From Halorientalis marina (GTDB lineage: Archaea > Halobacteriota > Halobacteria > Halobacteriales > Haloarculaceae): 64,000 nucleotides of DNA. The stretch covers positions 35,425-99,424 of the forward strand of contig NZ_CP095489.1 of NCBI RefSeq assembly GCF_023028345.1. The letters run 5' to 3'. Position numbers and translations under genes: made by a program. Under the pieces are notes generated by a model. The model had not been told where the DNA came from. It was given only the letters and a program-made list of their open reading frames with translations, and did not search any database. The stretch's first letter is position 1, and each line of letters opens with the position of its first letter. Positions 17,923-26,097 of this stretch are shown piece after piece.

Positions 17923-19217
17923 GTGTCATTACCGCTAACCCACTCGATTCACGACGGGATACGAAGCTACGAAGGGACGCAGCTGGCCAAGCCGCGTCCC
18001 TGTCCACACTACAGGGGAAGCGATTACCGCAAACATGATTCACGCCCACGGCGCTTCGCCGTCCTCATCACTGAGGACGGCTTTGAGGACGTAACGGTTA
18101 CCATCCAGCGATACTGGTGCAAGCAGTACGAGAAACGGGTCGACGCAGAGATGTCCGAACGGTTCTACGAGGACTGTCTCTACTGCAAACCAATCGTCGA
18201 CCTCTGGCTCTACCATGCCTCGGAGAATCTGTTCAACCGGAGTAAACGGATTCCCCACATCCACTACGGCATCCAGGTTGACCGGGATACAATCCAGCGG
18301 TACGCTGAACTGTTTAGTGGCCGAGTCAACGACCATCACGGTAGTAACTCAGACATGATCTTGAGGAACCGTGCCCGTAACGCAACGTTAACGACTTACA
18401 CTCACCAACTCAAAACGACAATTTCTCAAAATGTTTCCTACATCGATAGGGTGACGGTCGCCGACGAACCACTCTCGCTGAATTTCCTCTCGCTTCTGTT
18501 TGGAACGGAAACCGCTGTGGAATTCTGTGAGTAGTATGCCGACGAACTGGCCGCCGAAGACGTGGTCGGTATCGTCGGGGTTGCGGACGAGACTACCCTG
18601 GCTAAGAAGGGAGCGAAGAAGCCATCGCGCGAGGAGCACGCCAAGCAAAAGACACCCGGAGAGCCGAAGAAGCCGTCCGGCAACGGCTTCTGCGTCGCCG
18701 GCAGCTATCTCCCGCAACTGGGCTGTATCGCCAGCCTCTAGTGTCGTAACACCGACTTCGCGTGGCTGCTCACAGCCATGCTTGTCGCCTCCACTTGAGG
18801 GAGTTGACTAATGGATTGCCAGTGGTGAATCTAGCTACAACGACACGGTTGCGCACAAAGAGTCGTGTCTCGTCCACGAGTTGCGACAGTTCGTATAATC
18901 GGACGGGCTGTCGTAGCCCCCAGAGCTGTCAAGAGGTTCAGAAGTACCACAGCTATCTCCCGGTAGTGTAAGAAGAGTTGTACGCGGAATGAGTCATGGT
19001 CTTCCGCGAGAAGTACCCGGCGTTGTGGGACGAAAAGATCGAGACGTTTAGTGGTCTGGTCAGTACAAATGCGATTGAGGGCAGCAACTGGCGGTTGAAA
19101 TACGGGACTCCGAACGCCGTACACGCGGTACCAAACGTGCGTACGGCTCTACTCGCGCTCCACGCGATGTACGATTTGTTCCGCAATAGGCGTCCTCAGG
19201 TAAGTTTCACCCAATGA
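17923..19217 (+). pseudogene. large transposase, heavily decayed (family uncertain)
   Basis: Pieces of one transposase can be followed. 17923-18534 holds RYWCKQYEKRVDAEMSERFYED and IPHIHYGIQVDRDTIQRYAELF. 18535-18740 reads YADELAAEDVVGIVGVADETTLAKKG...KPSGNGFCVAGSYLPQLGCIASL. 18996-19217 reads FREKYPALWDEKIETFSGLVSTNAIEGSNWRLKYG, the usual end with a catalytic-type N/E region, then ALLALHAMYDLFRNRRP. Stops and frame changes separate the pieces. I do not recognise the IS family with certainty. Confidence 0.6.
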
Positions 19218-19388
19218 TTTGGGAACTTCACCTGCGAGGATGTGATGAGCCAGTCGGCGTCACCGACTGGCCCGTCTCGTCAGCACGGTCTCTCGAAAGG
19301 AGCAGCATAGCGTCCCGAAACGAGCAGAAACAGGGCGACTGCGCGTTCCCCCAATGGATACTGCACCACCGCATTACCGGCCAAACAC

Positions 19389-19395
19389 TTATATG
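19389..19395 (+). promoter_or_regulatory. TATA box of the DUF35-thiolase operon
   Basis: TTATATG at 19389-19395 lies 23-29 bases before the ATG at 19418, the spacing of a leaderless haloarchaeal promoter. This supports the 19418 start over the longer open frame. Confidence 0.6.
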
Positions 19396-19417
19396 CACAG
19401 CATCAATTTGGGAGCGT

Positions 19418-19852
19418 ATGCGACAAGTGCATCCCGACTATAATGAGTCGTCGGGACTCGTCGTTGACGGGTCGATTCGTATTGCCGCCGATGACAATCC
19501 AGTGCTGATAGGGACCGAATGTTCCGAGTGCGAGTACGTTGTCTTTCCATCTCGGCCGTTTTGCCGCAATTGTCTTTCGGACAACGTCTCTGATGTCGAA
19601 CTTGCACGAACAGGACAACTCGAGACCTACACCGTCGCACATACTGGTCAAGAAGGAATCGAACCGCCGTACGCATTCGGCTTTGTGAACCTGGAAAACG
19701 TACAGATTTACTCCCGTTTCACCGAGTGGAAAGAAAGATCACTCGAAGTTGGCGACCAAGTGGAACTGGTACTTGAAAAAATCAAGACAGATACGGAGAC
19801 CGGTGAACCGTTGTTTGGCCATATGTTCCGCCCCATGGAGGAAGAACAATGA
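19418..19852 (+). CDS. DUF35 OB-fold zinc-ribbon protein, thiolase partner
   Basis: A 144-residue protein with a rubredoxin-like zinc ribbon (CSEC near residue 35 and CRNC near 49). An OB-fold follows (LETYTVAHTGQEGIEPPYAFGFVNLENV, then LEVGDQVELVLEKI). In archaea these proteins bridge or assist acetyl-CoA C-acetyltransferases and channel acyl-CoA. Here the stop codon overlaps the thiolase ATG by four bases (ATGA), so the two are made together. The longer frame from 19214 runs through IS remnant DNA and is not used. Confidence 0.9.
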   Translation: MRQVHPDYNESSGLVVDGSIRIAADDNPVLIGTECSECEYVVFPSRPFCRNCLSDNVSDVELARTGQLETYTVAHTGQEGIEPPYAFGFVNLENVQIYSRFTEWKERSLEVGDQVELVLEKIKTDTETGEPLFGHMFRPMEEEQ

Positions 19853-21021
19853 CTGAAAACGAAGTAGCTGTCGTCAACGTCGGTCAGTCCGACTTCGGCG
19901 AACTGGAGGGACAGCGCGTAACTGAGTTTGGGAGCAGAGCCGTTCGTGAAGCGCTCTTGTCTTCGAGCGTTGAACCAGATGATATCGAGGAAGCGTATAT
20001 CGGTAATGTCGCTACTACTGCTCAGGATCAAACCAGTGTTATTGGCCAAGCAATACTCCGAGAAGTAGGGGTAACAGGTATCCCGATCATCCGAGTTGAG
20101 AACGCGTGTGCCAGCTCAACCTGTGCATTCCAAGAGGCCTATAAGAGAGTTCAATCAGGCGAATCCGATATCGTGCTCGCTATGGGTGTTGAGAAAATGA
20201 CTGGTGTCCCGACGGAGGTTGCTCTCAAAGATATGGCTGGTGCGGCGGACGCAGAAGTTGAGGGTGCAATGGGGATGACGTTCATGGGTCTCTACGGGAT
20301 GCGCGCTAACGCCTACATGAATCAGTTCGGTAATGTACGCGAGGAATTGGCCGACATCGCGGTCAAAAATCATGACAATGGGCTTAAAAATCCACGGGCA
20401 CATCTTCAGCTCAACGTTGACCGCGACGACATCCTTGAATCCCGCCCAATCTCCGATCCTATCCGGCTGCTTGATGCCTGTCCAATGTCAGATGGAGCAG
20501 CAGCAGCAGTCATCGCACGCACCGAAATCGCCGAAGAGTTGGTTGAAGAACCAATCTACGTCGATGCTGCCGAAATGTTGAGCGGCAATTACCTTGAGGA
20601 GGTCGAATTCTGGCGTGAAGAACTTGACGAACGCGTGGCCCAAAAGGCCTACAGTGAGGCTGGTATCGGCCCGGATGATCTGGATGTTGTCGAAGTTCAT
20701 GATGCGGCTACCATCGGCGAGCTAATGCATTATGAAGGACTCGGGTTAGCGGATCAAGGGGAAGGTGCTTCACTCGTCCGGAGTGGTGACGTTATGCTCG
20801 ATGGTCGTACTCCGGTTAATCCAAGTGGTGGACTCAAGTCACGCGGTCATCCCGTGGGAGCAACGGGGGTGGCCCAGATCTGTGAACTCGTCTGGCAACT
20901 CCGTGGCGAGGCGGGAGCCCGGCAGGTTGAAAATCCGTCTATTGGATTAGCCCAGAACTCGGGTGGCGCACTTGTAGGTGAAGGCGGCGTATCGACAGTA
21001 ACGATCCTCAGTAACCGCTGA
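19849..21021 (+). CDS. acetyl-CoA acyltransferase (SCP2-type thiolase)
   Basis: A 390-residue thiolase that cleaves 3-ketoacyl-CoA with CoA in the last step of beta-oxidation, or runs in the condensing direction. The nucleophile is Cys87 in VENACASST, and the C-terminal catalytic His is in GGLKSRGHPVGATGVAQI near residue 333. The usual C-terminal second Cys region is replaced by the NSGGALVGEGG motif of the archaeal/SCP2 subfamily. It is coupled to the DUF35 protein by overlap and followed by a T-rich terminator. Confidence 0.94.
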   Translation: MTENEVAVVNVGQSDFGELEGQRVTEFGSRAVREALLSSSVEPDDIEEAYIGNVATTAQDQTSVIGQAILREVGVTGIPIIRVENACASSTCAFQEAYKRVQSGESDIVLAMGVEKMTGVPTEVALKDMAGAADAEVEGAMGMTFMGLYGMRANAYMNQFGNVREELADIAVKNHDNGLKNPRAHLQLNVDRDDILESRPISDPIRLLDACPMSDGAAAAVIARTEIAEELVEEPIYVDAAEMLSGNYLEEVEFWREELDERVAQKAYSEAGIGPDDLDVVEVHDAATIGELMHYEGLGLADQGEGASLVRSGDVMLDGRTPVNPSGGLKSRGHPVGATGVAQICELVWQLRGEAGARQVENPSIGLAQNSGGALVGEGGVSTVTILSNR

Positions 21022-21023
21022 AC

Positions 21024-21036
21024 TTTTTTCGTTTTT
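21024..21036 (+). terminator. T-rich archaeal terminator after thiolase
   Basis: Two T-runs (TTTTTT and TTTTT) separated by CG lie just behind the thiolase stop codon at 21019-21021. Oligo-T without a hairpin is the common archaeal terminator. Confidence 0.5.
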
Positions 21037-21139
21037 ACTAGATATTCGGTTTCACCTTCCTATCTGAAGATCTGTCGGTAGACACCTCTGAAAATTGTTT
21101 CCCAATCGGCAACAGCAGAATAGGTTGTTACCCCGAACC

Positions 21140-21148
21140 TATATATAT
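21140..21148 (+). promoter_or_regulatory. TATA box of the acyl-CoA ligase gene
   Basis: TATATATA at 21140-21148, centred 26 bases upstream of the ATG at 21170, in an otherwise GC-balanced region. It is a strong leaderless promoter, showing that the ligase begins a separate transcription unit from the thiolase. Confidence 0.7.
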
Positions 21149-21169
21149 GGGGGCACATAACAAGAATTC

Positions 21170-22819
21170 ATGGAGGTCATAGATGGATTCCCATCGACTA
21201 GTGGAGACGAATATCCGCTCAACACGACAAGATTCATCGAGGCGGCAGCACGAAACGTTCCTGATCGGGAAATCGTCTCAGGGACAGGTGAAGACCAGTT
21301 CCGGTACACCTACGGAGAGGCGTACGAACGGATGCAGCGCTTGGCCAATGCCCTCGAAGAGTTGGGTGTTGAGGCCGGAGATCGCGTAGGTGTACTTGCG
21401 TGGAATGATCACCGTCACTATGAATGCTATTTCGGTATTCCCGGAACCGGTGCCGTTTTCCTTCAGCTCAATCTCCGACTGCATTCAGATCAACTACAGT
21501 ATGTGTTAAATCACTCGGAACCGCGATTCTTAGTGGTCGACGAATCCCTTCTGGAAGTCGCTGAAGGTGTCGCCCACGAGGTCAGTTCCATAGAGGGATT
21601 CGTCGTCATGACTGATAACGATCTCGACGAGGTCGAAACCGATCTCGAGCCGACGTTCTCCTATGAAGATATATTAACTGAGGCGGAGCCGGAGTACGAT
21701 TGGCCATACATCGACGAAACATCGGCATACAGTGCCTGCTACACGACTGGAACGACGGGGCGTCCCAAAGGAGTGTACTATTCCCACCGGAACATCTACC
21801 TACACACGATGCAGTTGGCGAACTCCGTCGGTATCTCACATGAGGACTCAGTCGCTCAAATCACGCCGATGTTCCATGGACAGGGCTGGGGACTGGCCTA
21901 CGCTGCGACGTACGCTGGCGCAAAGCTCGCGTTCCCGGGCCGATATCAGGCGGAAAATCCCGAACCGCTGGTTGATCTCATCCGTGACGAGGACGCGACC
22001 GTAACAAACGGGGCACCAGCTATTTTTATGCCGATGCTCGATTACATTCGAGATCTCGACGATATCCCGAACTGGAACGATCTACAGATGATGTCTGGAG
22101 CAACAGAGCCGCCGCTGGACATGATGCAGGGATACAAAGAACTCACGGGGGCAGAGATCGTCCATGCATATGGCGCAACTGAGACGACCCCGCTGGTAAC
22201 GATGAACTTCATCAAGCCGTCGCTTGAAGAAGACCTCTCTGAGGAAGAAAAGCTCGATATGCGGCGCAAGCAGGGACTGACTGTCCCGGGTATCGAGATG
22301 AAAATAGTCGATCCTACCACAGGCGAGGAACTGCCACACGACGGTGAATCCGCCGGAGAAATTCTCATCCGTGGTCCATGGGTGACAAGCAGTTACTATG
22401 ACGACGACCGAACGGAACATTCGTTCACTGACGATGGGTTCTGGGAAAGCGGCGACGCCGGGGTAATCGATAAGGAAGGATATCTAAAGATTACTGACCG
22501 TATCAAGGATGTTATTAAAAGCGGTGGGGAATGGATTTCGTCTGTCGACATGGAAAACCTCCTCATCGAACACCCGAATGTCAGAGACGCGTGCGTTGTT
22601 GGCCTTGAACATCCGGAATGGGAAGAGCGCCCATTCGCACTTGTTGAGGTCGAAGACGATTTCAATCGTGAAGAACTCGATGAAATTCTTTCCCAGCGGT
22701 TCGCCGACTGGCAGCTCCCCGATGAAATTGAGTTTACCGATGAAATTCCAAAAACAAGTGTGGGGAAAAACAACAAGAAAGTAATCCGCGAAGAGTACGA
22801 AGGTCGATATCTCGATTGA
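21170..22819 (+). CDS. fatty acyl-CoA ligase (AMP-binding)
   Basis: A 549-residue ANL-family ligase that activates a carboxylic acid with ATP and CoA. The AMP/ATP P-loop motif YTTGTTGRPKGVYYSHRN is near residue 188, A5-like YGATETTP near 330, the A7 Asp in ESGDAGVIDKEGYLKITDR near 430, and the A10 catalytic Lys in TSVGKNNKKVIRE near 537. The length and the TPMFHGQGWGLAY segment resemble medium/long-chain acid ligases; the exact substrate cannot be read from sequence. It starts a three-gene unit with an acyl-CoA dehydrogenase and a MaoC hydratase, downstream of a clear leaderless promoter. Confidence 0.93.
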   Translation: MEVIDGFPSTSGDEYPLNTTRFIEAAARNVPDREIVSGTGEDQFRYTYGEAYERMQRLANALEELGVEAGDRVGVLAWNDHRHYECYFGIPGTGAVFLQLNLRLHSDQLQYVLNHSEPRFLVVDESLLEVAEGVAHEVSSIEGFVVMTDNDLDEVETDLEPTFSYEDILTEAEPEYDWPYIDETSAYSACYTTGTTGRPKGVYYSHRNIYLHTMQLANSVGISHEDSVAQITPMFHGQGWGLAYAATYAGAKLAFPGRYQAENPEPLVDLIRDEDATVTNGAPAIFMPMLDYIRDLDDIPNWNDLQMMSGATEPPLDMMQGYKELTGAEIVHAYGATETTPLVTMNFIKPSLEEDLSEEEKLDMRRKQGLTVPGIEMKIVDPTTGEELPHDGESAGEILIRGPWVTSSYYDDDRTEHSFTDDGFWESGDAGVIDKEGYLKITDRIKDVIKSGGEWISSVDMENLLIEHPNVRDACVVGLEHPEWEERPFALVEVEDDFNREELDEILSQRFADWQLPDEIEFTDEIPKTSVGKNNKKVIREEYEGRYLD

Positions 22820-22849
22820 CAGCATCTTAGACGACATTCAAACAGGGAT

Positions 22850-24055
22850 ATGACAGGCATTAATTTCGACGTTGACGAAGAGACGCAGCTCGTATTGAAC
22901 AGCCTTGATGAGTTTATTGAGCGTGAGGTCGCCCCCTTAGCGAGTGGCCTTGAATCGAAACTTAACAATCCCACCTTGGGTCGACGAGCAAACGGTCAAC
23001 CCACCGAGGAGATACTCGAAGCGATTCAGAGTATTCGTCAAAAGAGTGGTGAGGCGGGGTTTTACGCCATGCATATGCCCGAAGAGGTTGGTGGCCAAGG
23101 GGTCTCAAAAATAACGTGGTACGCAGTGAAGCGCCACGTCGCTTCGAAGGGACGAGGGCTCTCTGAGCATGTCCTCAAGGGGCCGGAGGGGCCAAATGCG
23201 CTATTGGGTCTTGCTGAGGGTGAACAGGTCGAACGGTACCTCAAGCCAGTCGTGCGTGGTAAGAAATCGACTGCATTCGGTCAAACTGAACCCGATGTCG
23301 GTTCTGACTCACCCTCGATGTCGACCGAAGCTGAAAAGAACGGCGACGAATGGATAATCAACGGCCGAAAGCAGTGGATTACGAACGCGGCATTCTGCGA
23401 TTTCGCCCTTGTGCTGGCTCGGACAAAGCCGCTGGCGGAGGTCGATCGGCGATACGATGGTATCACTTGTTTCATCGTCGAACGCGACGAGTTCGAAGTC
23501 GGATCAGTCAACAACGCTATTGGCTTGGAGGGTTGGCAAGCCGAAATCCTTCTGGACGACGTTGCCGTATCTGAATCACGCGTTCTTGGCCCCAAGCATG
23601 GCGCATTTCGAGATGCAATGGAACTATTGACGATGGGTCGACTCGAACTCGGAGCAGAAGCTGTTGGCTACTCGCAGTATCTGCTTGAGAAGAGCAGGGA
23701 GTATGCACGGGAACGTGAGGCGTTCGGGGAGTCCATCGGGTCATTCCAGCAGGTGTCAAGCATGTATGCACGAGGACGTGCAAAAACGTATATGGCAGAC
23801 GCTGGGGGCCTACGAACTGCATGGAATCTGGATCAGGGTAATGACATCGTTGAGGATGTCTCGATCTTCCATTGGTTCGCGACTAACGCTTTCTGGGAAA
23901 TTGCGGACAACGCGGTCCAGATTCACGGCGCAAACGGCCTATCAGAGGACAATCCATTTGTTGATCATCTCCATCTAGCTAGAGTGCTTCGGATCGTAGA
24001 AGGAACTGACGAGATCCAACTCAACACGATCGCTAAGCAAAATGATCTCCTATAG
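22850..24055 (+). CDS. acyl-CoA dehydrogenase, second type
   Basis: A 401-residue FAD acyl-CoA dehydrogenase. Visible motifs are FGQTEPDVGSDSPSMSTEAEKNGDEW (FAD/substrate loop), QWITNAAFCDFALVLART, GRLELGAEAVGYSQYLLEKSREYA, IQIHGANGLSEDNPF-like HGANGLSED, and VEGTDEIQLNTIAKQ near the end. It is distinct from the GC-rich enzyme at 12719, with an N-terminal extension (TQLVLNSLDEFIEREVAPLASGLESKLNNP) seen in enzymes for larger or unusual acyl groups. It follows the ligase by 30 bases and precedes the MaoC gene by 10 bases, clearly in one operon. Confidence 0.92.
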   Translation: MTGINFDVDEETQLVLNSLDEFIEREVAPLASGLESKLNNPTLGRRANGQPTEEILEAIQSIRQKSGEAGFYAMHMPEEVGGQGVSKITWYAVKRHVASKGRGLSEHVLKGPEGPNALLGLAEGEQVERYLKPVVRGKKSTAFGQTEPDVGSDSPSMSTEAEKNGDEWIINGRKQWITNAAFCDFALVLARTKPLAEVDRRYDGITCFIVERDEFEVGSVNNAIGLEGWQAEILLDDVAVSESRVLGPKHGAFRDAMELLTMGRLELGAEAVGYSQYLLEKSREYAREREAFGESIGSFQQVSSMYARGRAKTYMADAGGLRTAWNLDQGNDIVEDVSIFHWFATNAFWEIADNAVQIHGANGLSEDNPFVDHLHLARVLRIVEGTDEIQLNTIAKQNDLL

Positions 24056-24065
24056 ACAAAATAAG

Positions 24066-24509
24066 ATGGATTATAAATATTACGACGATTTCATCGTCGG
24101 CGAAACTCACAAAACCGATGATGTCGAAGTCACCAAGCAGGAAATCCTTGAGTTCGGGCAGAAATACGATCCGCTTCCGTTCCATATTGACGAAGAGGCA
24201 GCAGCGAAAACGCCGTTTAATGGCGTAATCGCCAGTGGACTGCAAACCTTTGCACTCTCCCAGAAACAGGTTGTCGATAGTTTCTTTCGAGAAAGCCACC
24301 TGCTGGGGAGCGTCGGTTTTGACGAAGCAGAGTTCCCGAATCCTGTTCGTCCCGGAGATATACTTTCCACGACACTTGAAATCCTTGAGAAGCGCCCATC
24401 AAAATCCAATCCTTCCCGAGGACTCGTGACGATTATGCGGAAGGTCGTTAATCAACACGACTCCGTTGTCCTTCGGGTAACCAATAATGTTCTAGTAGAA
24501 CGGCAATAG
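24066..24509 (+). CDS. MaoC-family enoyl-CoA hydratase
   Basis: A 147-residue hot-dog-fold protein. The hydratase signature is present: FGQKYDPLPFHIDEEAAAKTPFNGVIASGLQT, with the catalytic Asp and His in YDPLPFH. The C-terminal strand is NPVRPGDILSTTLEI. MaoC enzymes hydrate enoyl-CoA to (R)-3-hydroxyacyl-CoA, so together with the (S)-type crotonase fusion there are two hydratases in the island. It starts at MDYKYYDDF (24066) rather than 24042, because MaoC proteins begin directly with this conserved segment. It is the last gene of the ligase operon. Confidence 0.88.
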   Translation: MDYKYYDDFIVGETHKTDDVEVTKQEILEFGQKYDPLPFHIDEEAAAKTPFNGVIASGLQTFALSQKQVVDSFFRESHLLGSVGFDEAEFPNPVRPGDILSTTLEILEKRPSKSNPSRGLVTIMRKVVNQHDSVVLRVTNNVLVERQ

Positions 24510-24591
24510 GAATAGCATGGTTGGTCCACCGTTCTATTCTGAAGGACGGGGTTGTTTAGACACTCGTCAAAATACGGTTTAGCGGTCCTAT

Positions 24592-25217
24592 ACTCAGCTT
24601 TGCACGTTAGCGTCGGCGGTTGAGTGAACGAAGAGGTGGTCGATCTCTTCCATAAGGGCCACAATCATCGTTGTCTCGAACCCACGAGAGAAGGTTGTAC
24701 ACTGCTTCCTTCAGGGAATGTTCGAGGTTCGCTCGAAGCGGATAGACTGTTTTGTCGTCAGCGTAGAAGGCGTAGATGAGGTCTTGGCCCCAGACAGTAT
24801 CACCTTCAGCGTGATCGTAGAAGCGGCCAATGCGGGGGACTTCGTCCCCGGCTTTCTCGGTGAAGGTGTCGTCAAGGATGATGTAACCATCCTTCGACCA
24901 GCGCGTTTCACCGTGTTTTTGGAGTTCTTCGAGGCGTTCGTGGTTGAATTGCTGTTCATCCCAGTTGTATTCGGTGAGGAACTTGTTAAGGGCGCATTTG
25001 CTGTTGGCCGGAAGGCCTTCGCGTGCGATACCCGCCACGGTCTTGTCGCTGGCCGCAACAAGACCGGTGGCGTAGGTTTTCGCGTGACGGCGTTGTGCTG
25101 GTGACAGCGACTCGAACTCGTCGAACACGCGCGTACACGACAGGAAGTCCGTAATCGGCATTATCCGTCTTTGCTACCGCCTATGTTATGCTCCTACTTC
25201 AACGTGCAAAGCTGAGT
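24592..25217 (-). mobile_element. internally deleted IS701-type element with perfect 17-bp ends
   Basis: Perfect terminal inverted repeats ACTCAGCTTTGCACGTT (24592-24608) and AACGTGCAAAGCTGAGT (25201-25217) enclose only 626 bp, about half of a normal IS701 element. The single frame inside joins the N terminus of the transposase to its last residues. This is the structure of a non-autonomous, MITE-like derivative mobilised by a full copy elsewhere. Confidence 0.8.
24607..25161 (-). pseudogene. IS701-type transposase with in-frame internal deletion
   Basis: A 184-residue open frame. Residues 1-142 are the transposase N-terminal half (FESLSPAQRRHAKTYATGLV, ILDDTFTEKAGDEVPRIGRFYDH with the first catalytic Asp pair, VWGQDLIYAFYAD). 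From about residue 145 it jumps to the C-terminal tail LRANLEHSLKEAVYNLLSW, then NRRR. The remaining catalytic residues are lost, so it cannot transpose by itself. The frame stayed open across the junction, so a truncated DNA-binding protein that could repress the parent element is possible. Confidence 0.75.
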
Positions 25218-25297
25218 GAGTTCAAAAACTCGTCTTTGACGCTGTGAGTCTGTAGAAACTGACCCTACCCCGACGCTGTCTTGCGTTCAACAGGGCA

Positions 25298-25986
25298 AGC
25301 GTTGTTCAGATTAGTTGGTTCCACGCGAATGCGAATGTTTGAAACCATAGGCCGATTCGGCTGAGGGGTGTCGGAAATGATTCGTAAACTGTTCGGTTCG
25401 TAGATTTACCTCTTTGAAAACACGTTCGACAGTACTCCGATTTCCATGGGTGACATGCTGAGATCGGAGTTTCCTTGAATAGCACGGTTTGTAACCACGG
25501 TGCACCATCAACGAGAAACACGGCATCAGCGATGTCGTGTTTCTCTTGGAGTTCCTGCAGGAACTGCTTTGTCAGGACGATGGTTCGCGTCGGAAACAGA
25601 CGCACGTGCAGCAATTCGTTTGTTTCGGGATCGACCGCGGCGTACAGCCAAAATTGTTGACCGTTGAGTTGAATCACGGTTTCGTCGACCGCAACGTGAT
25701 TCGGGTTCTTGCCGTCACGGGGCTGTAAATCGGCTTTCTGTACCTAGTTATGAACAGTGGATCGAGCGCGTTGGACACCAAGACAATCGATAACACCAAC
25801 AGTATATGAGAGTGACAATTCAGCCGCGTGAAGGTGGATACTGAGCCGCATCAACGGTTGCGGTGTCGCTTCAGCCTCACAAAATCTAATTCGATGCAGC
25901 CGCTAGCCTCCCTTGCCGGACGATTTCTGGCATAGGCACCACAAATTTCGACCGCTTCGTTCTCCAGACCTTAACTCAACAGTGCC
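25298..25986 (-). mobile_element. IS6-family element, copy 3, with broken transposase
   Basis: A 689-bp element with ends AGCGTTGTTCAGATTAG and (reverse complement) GGCACTGTTGAGTTAAG. The transposase starts near 25933 but is out of frame in the first third. From 25677 an open part reads QQFWLYAAVDPETNELLHV, TIVLTKQFLQELQEKHDIADAVFLVDGAPWLQ, then shifts frame at the catalytic end (HGNRSTVERVFKEVNLRTEQF in another frame). It is the same orientation as copies 1 and 2. Confidence 0.85.
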
Positions 25987-26097
25987 TCATTGGCCTTCCC
26001 ATGTACCTCTATAGTCAGTCTCTAAGAAGCGAATAGCCGGGATCCTGTATCGAGCAGTTAGATGAATACTTGACTACGTCGTTGCCACCGTCCCTCC

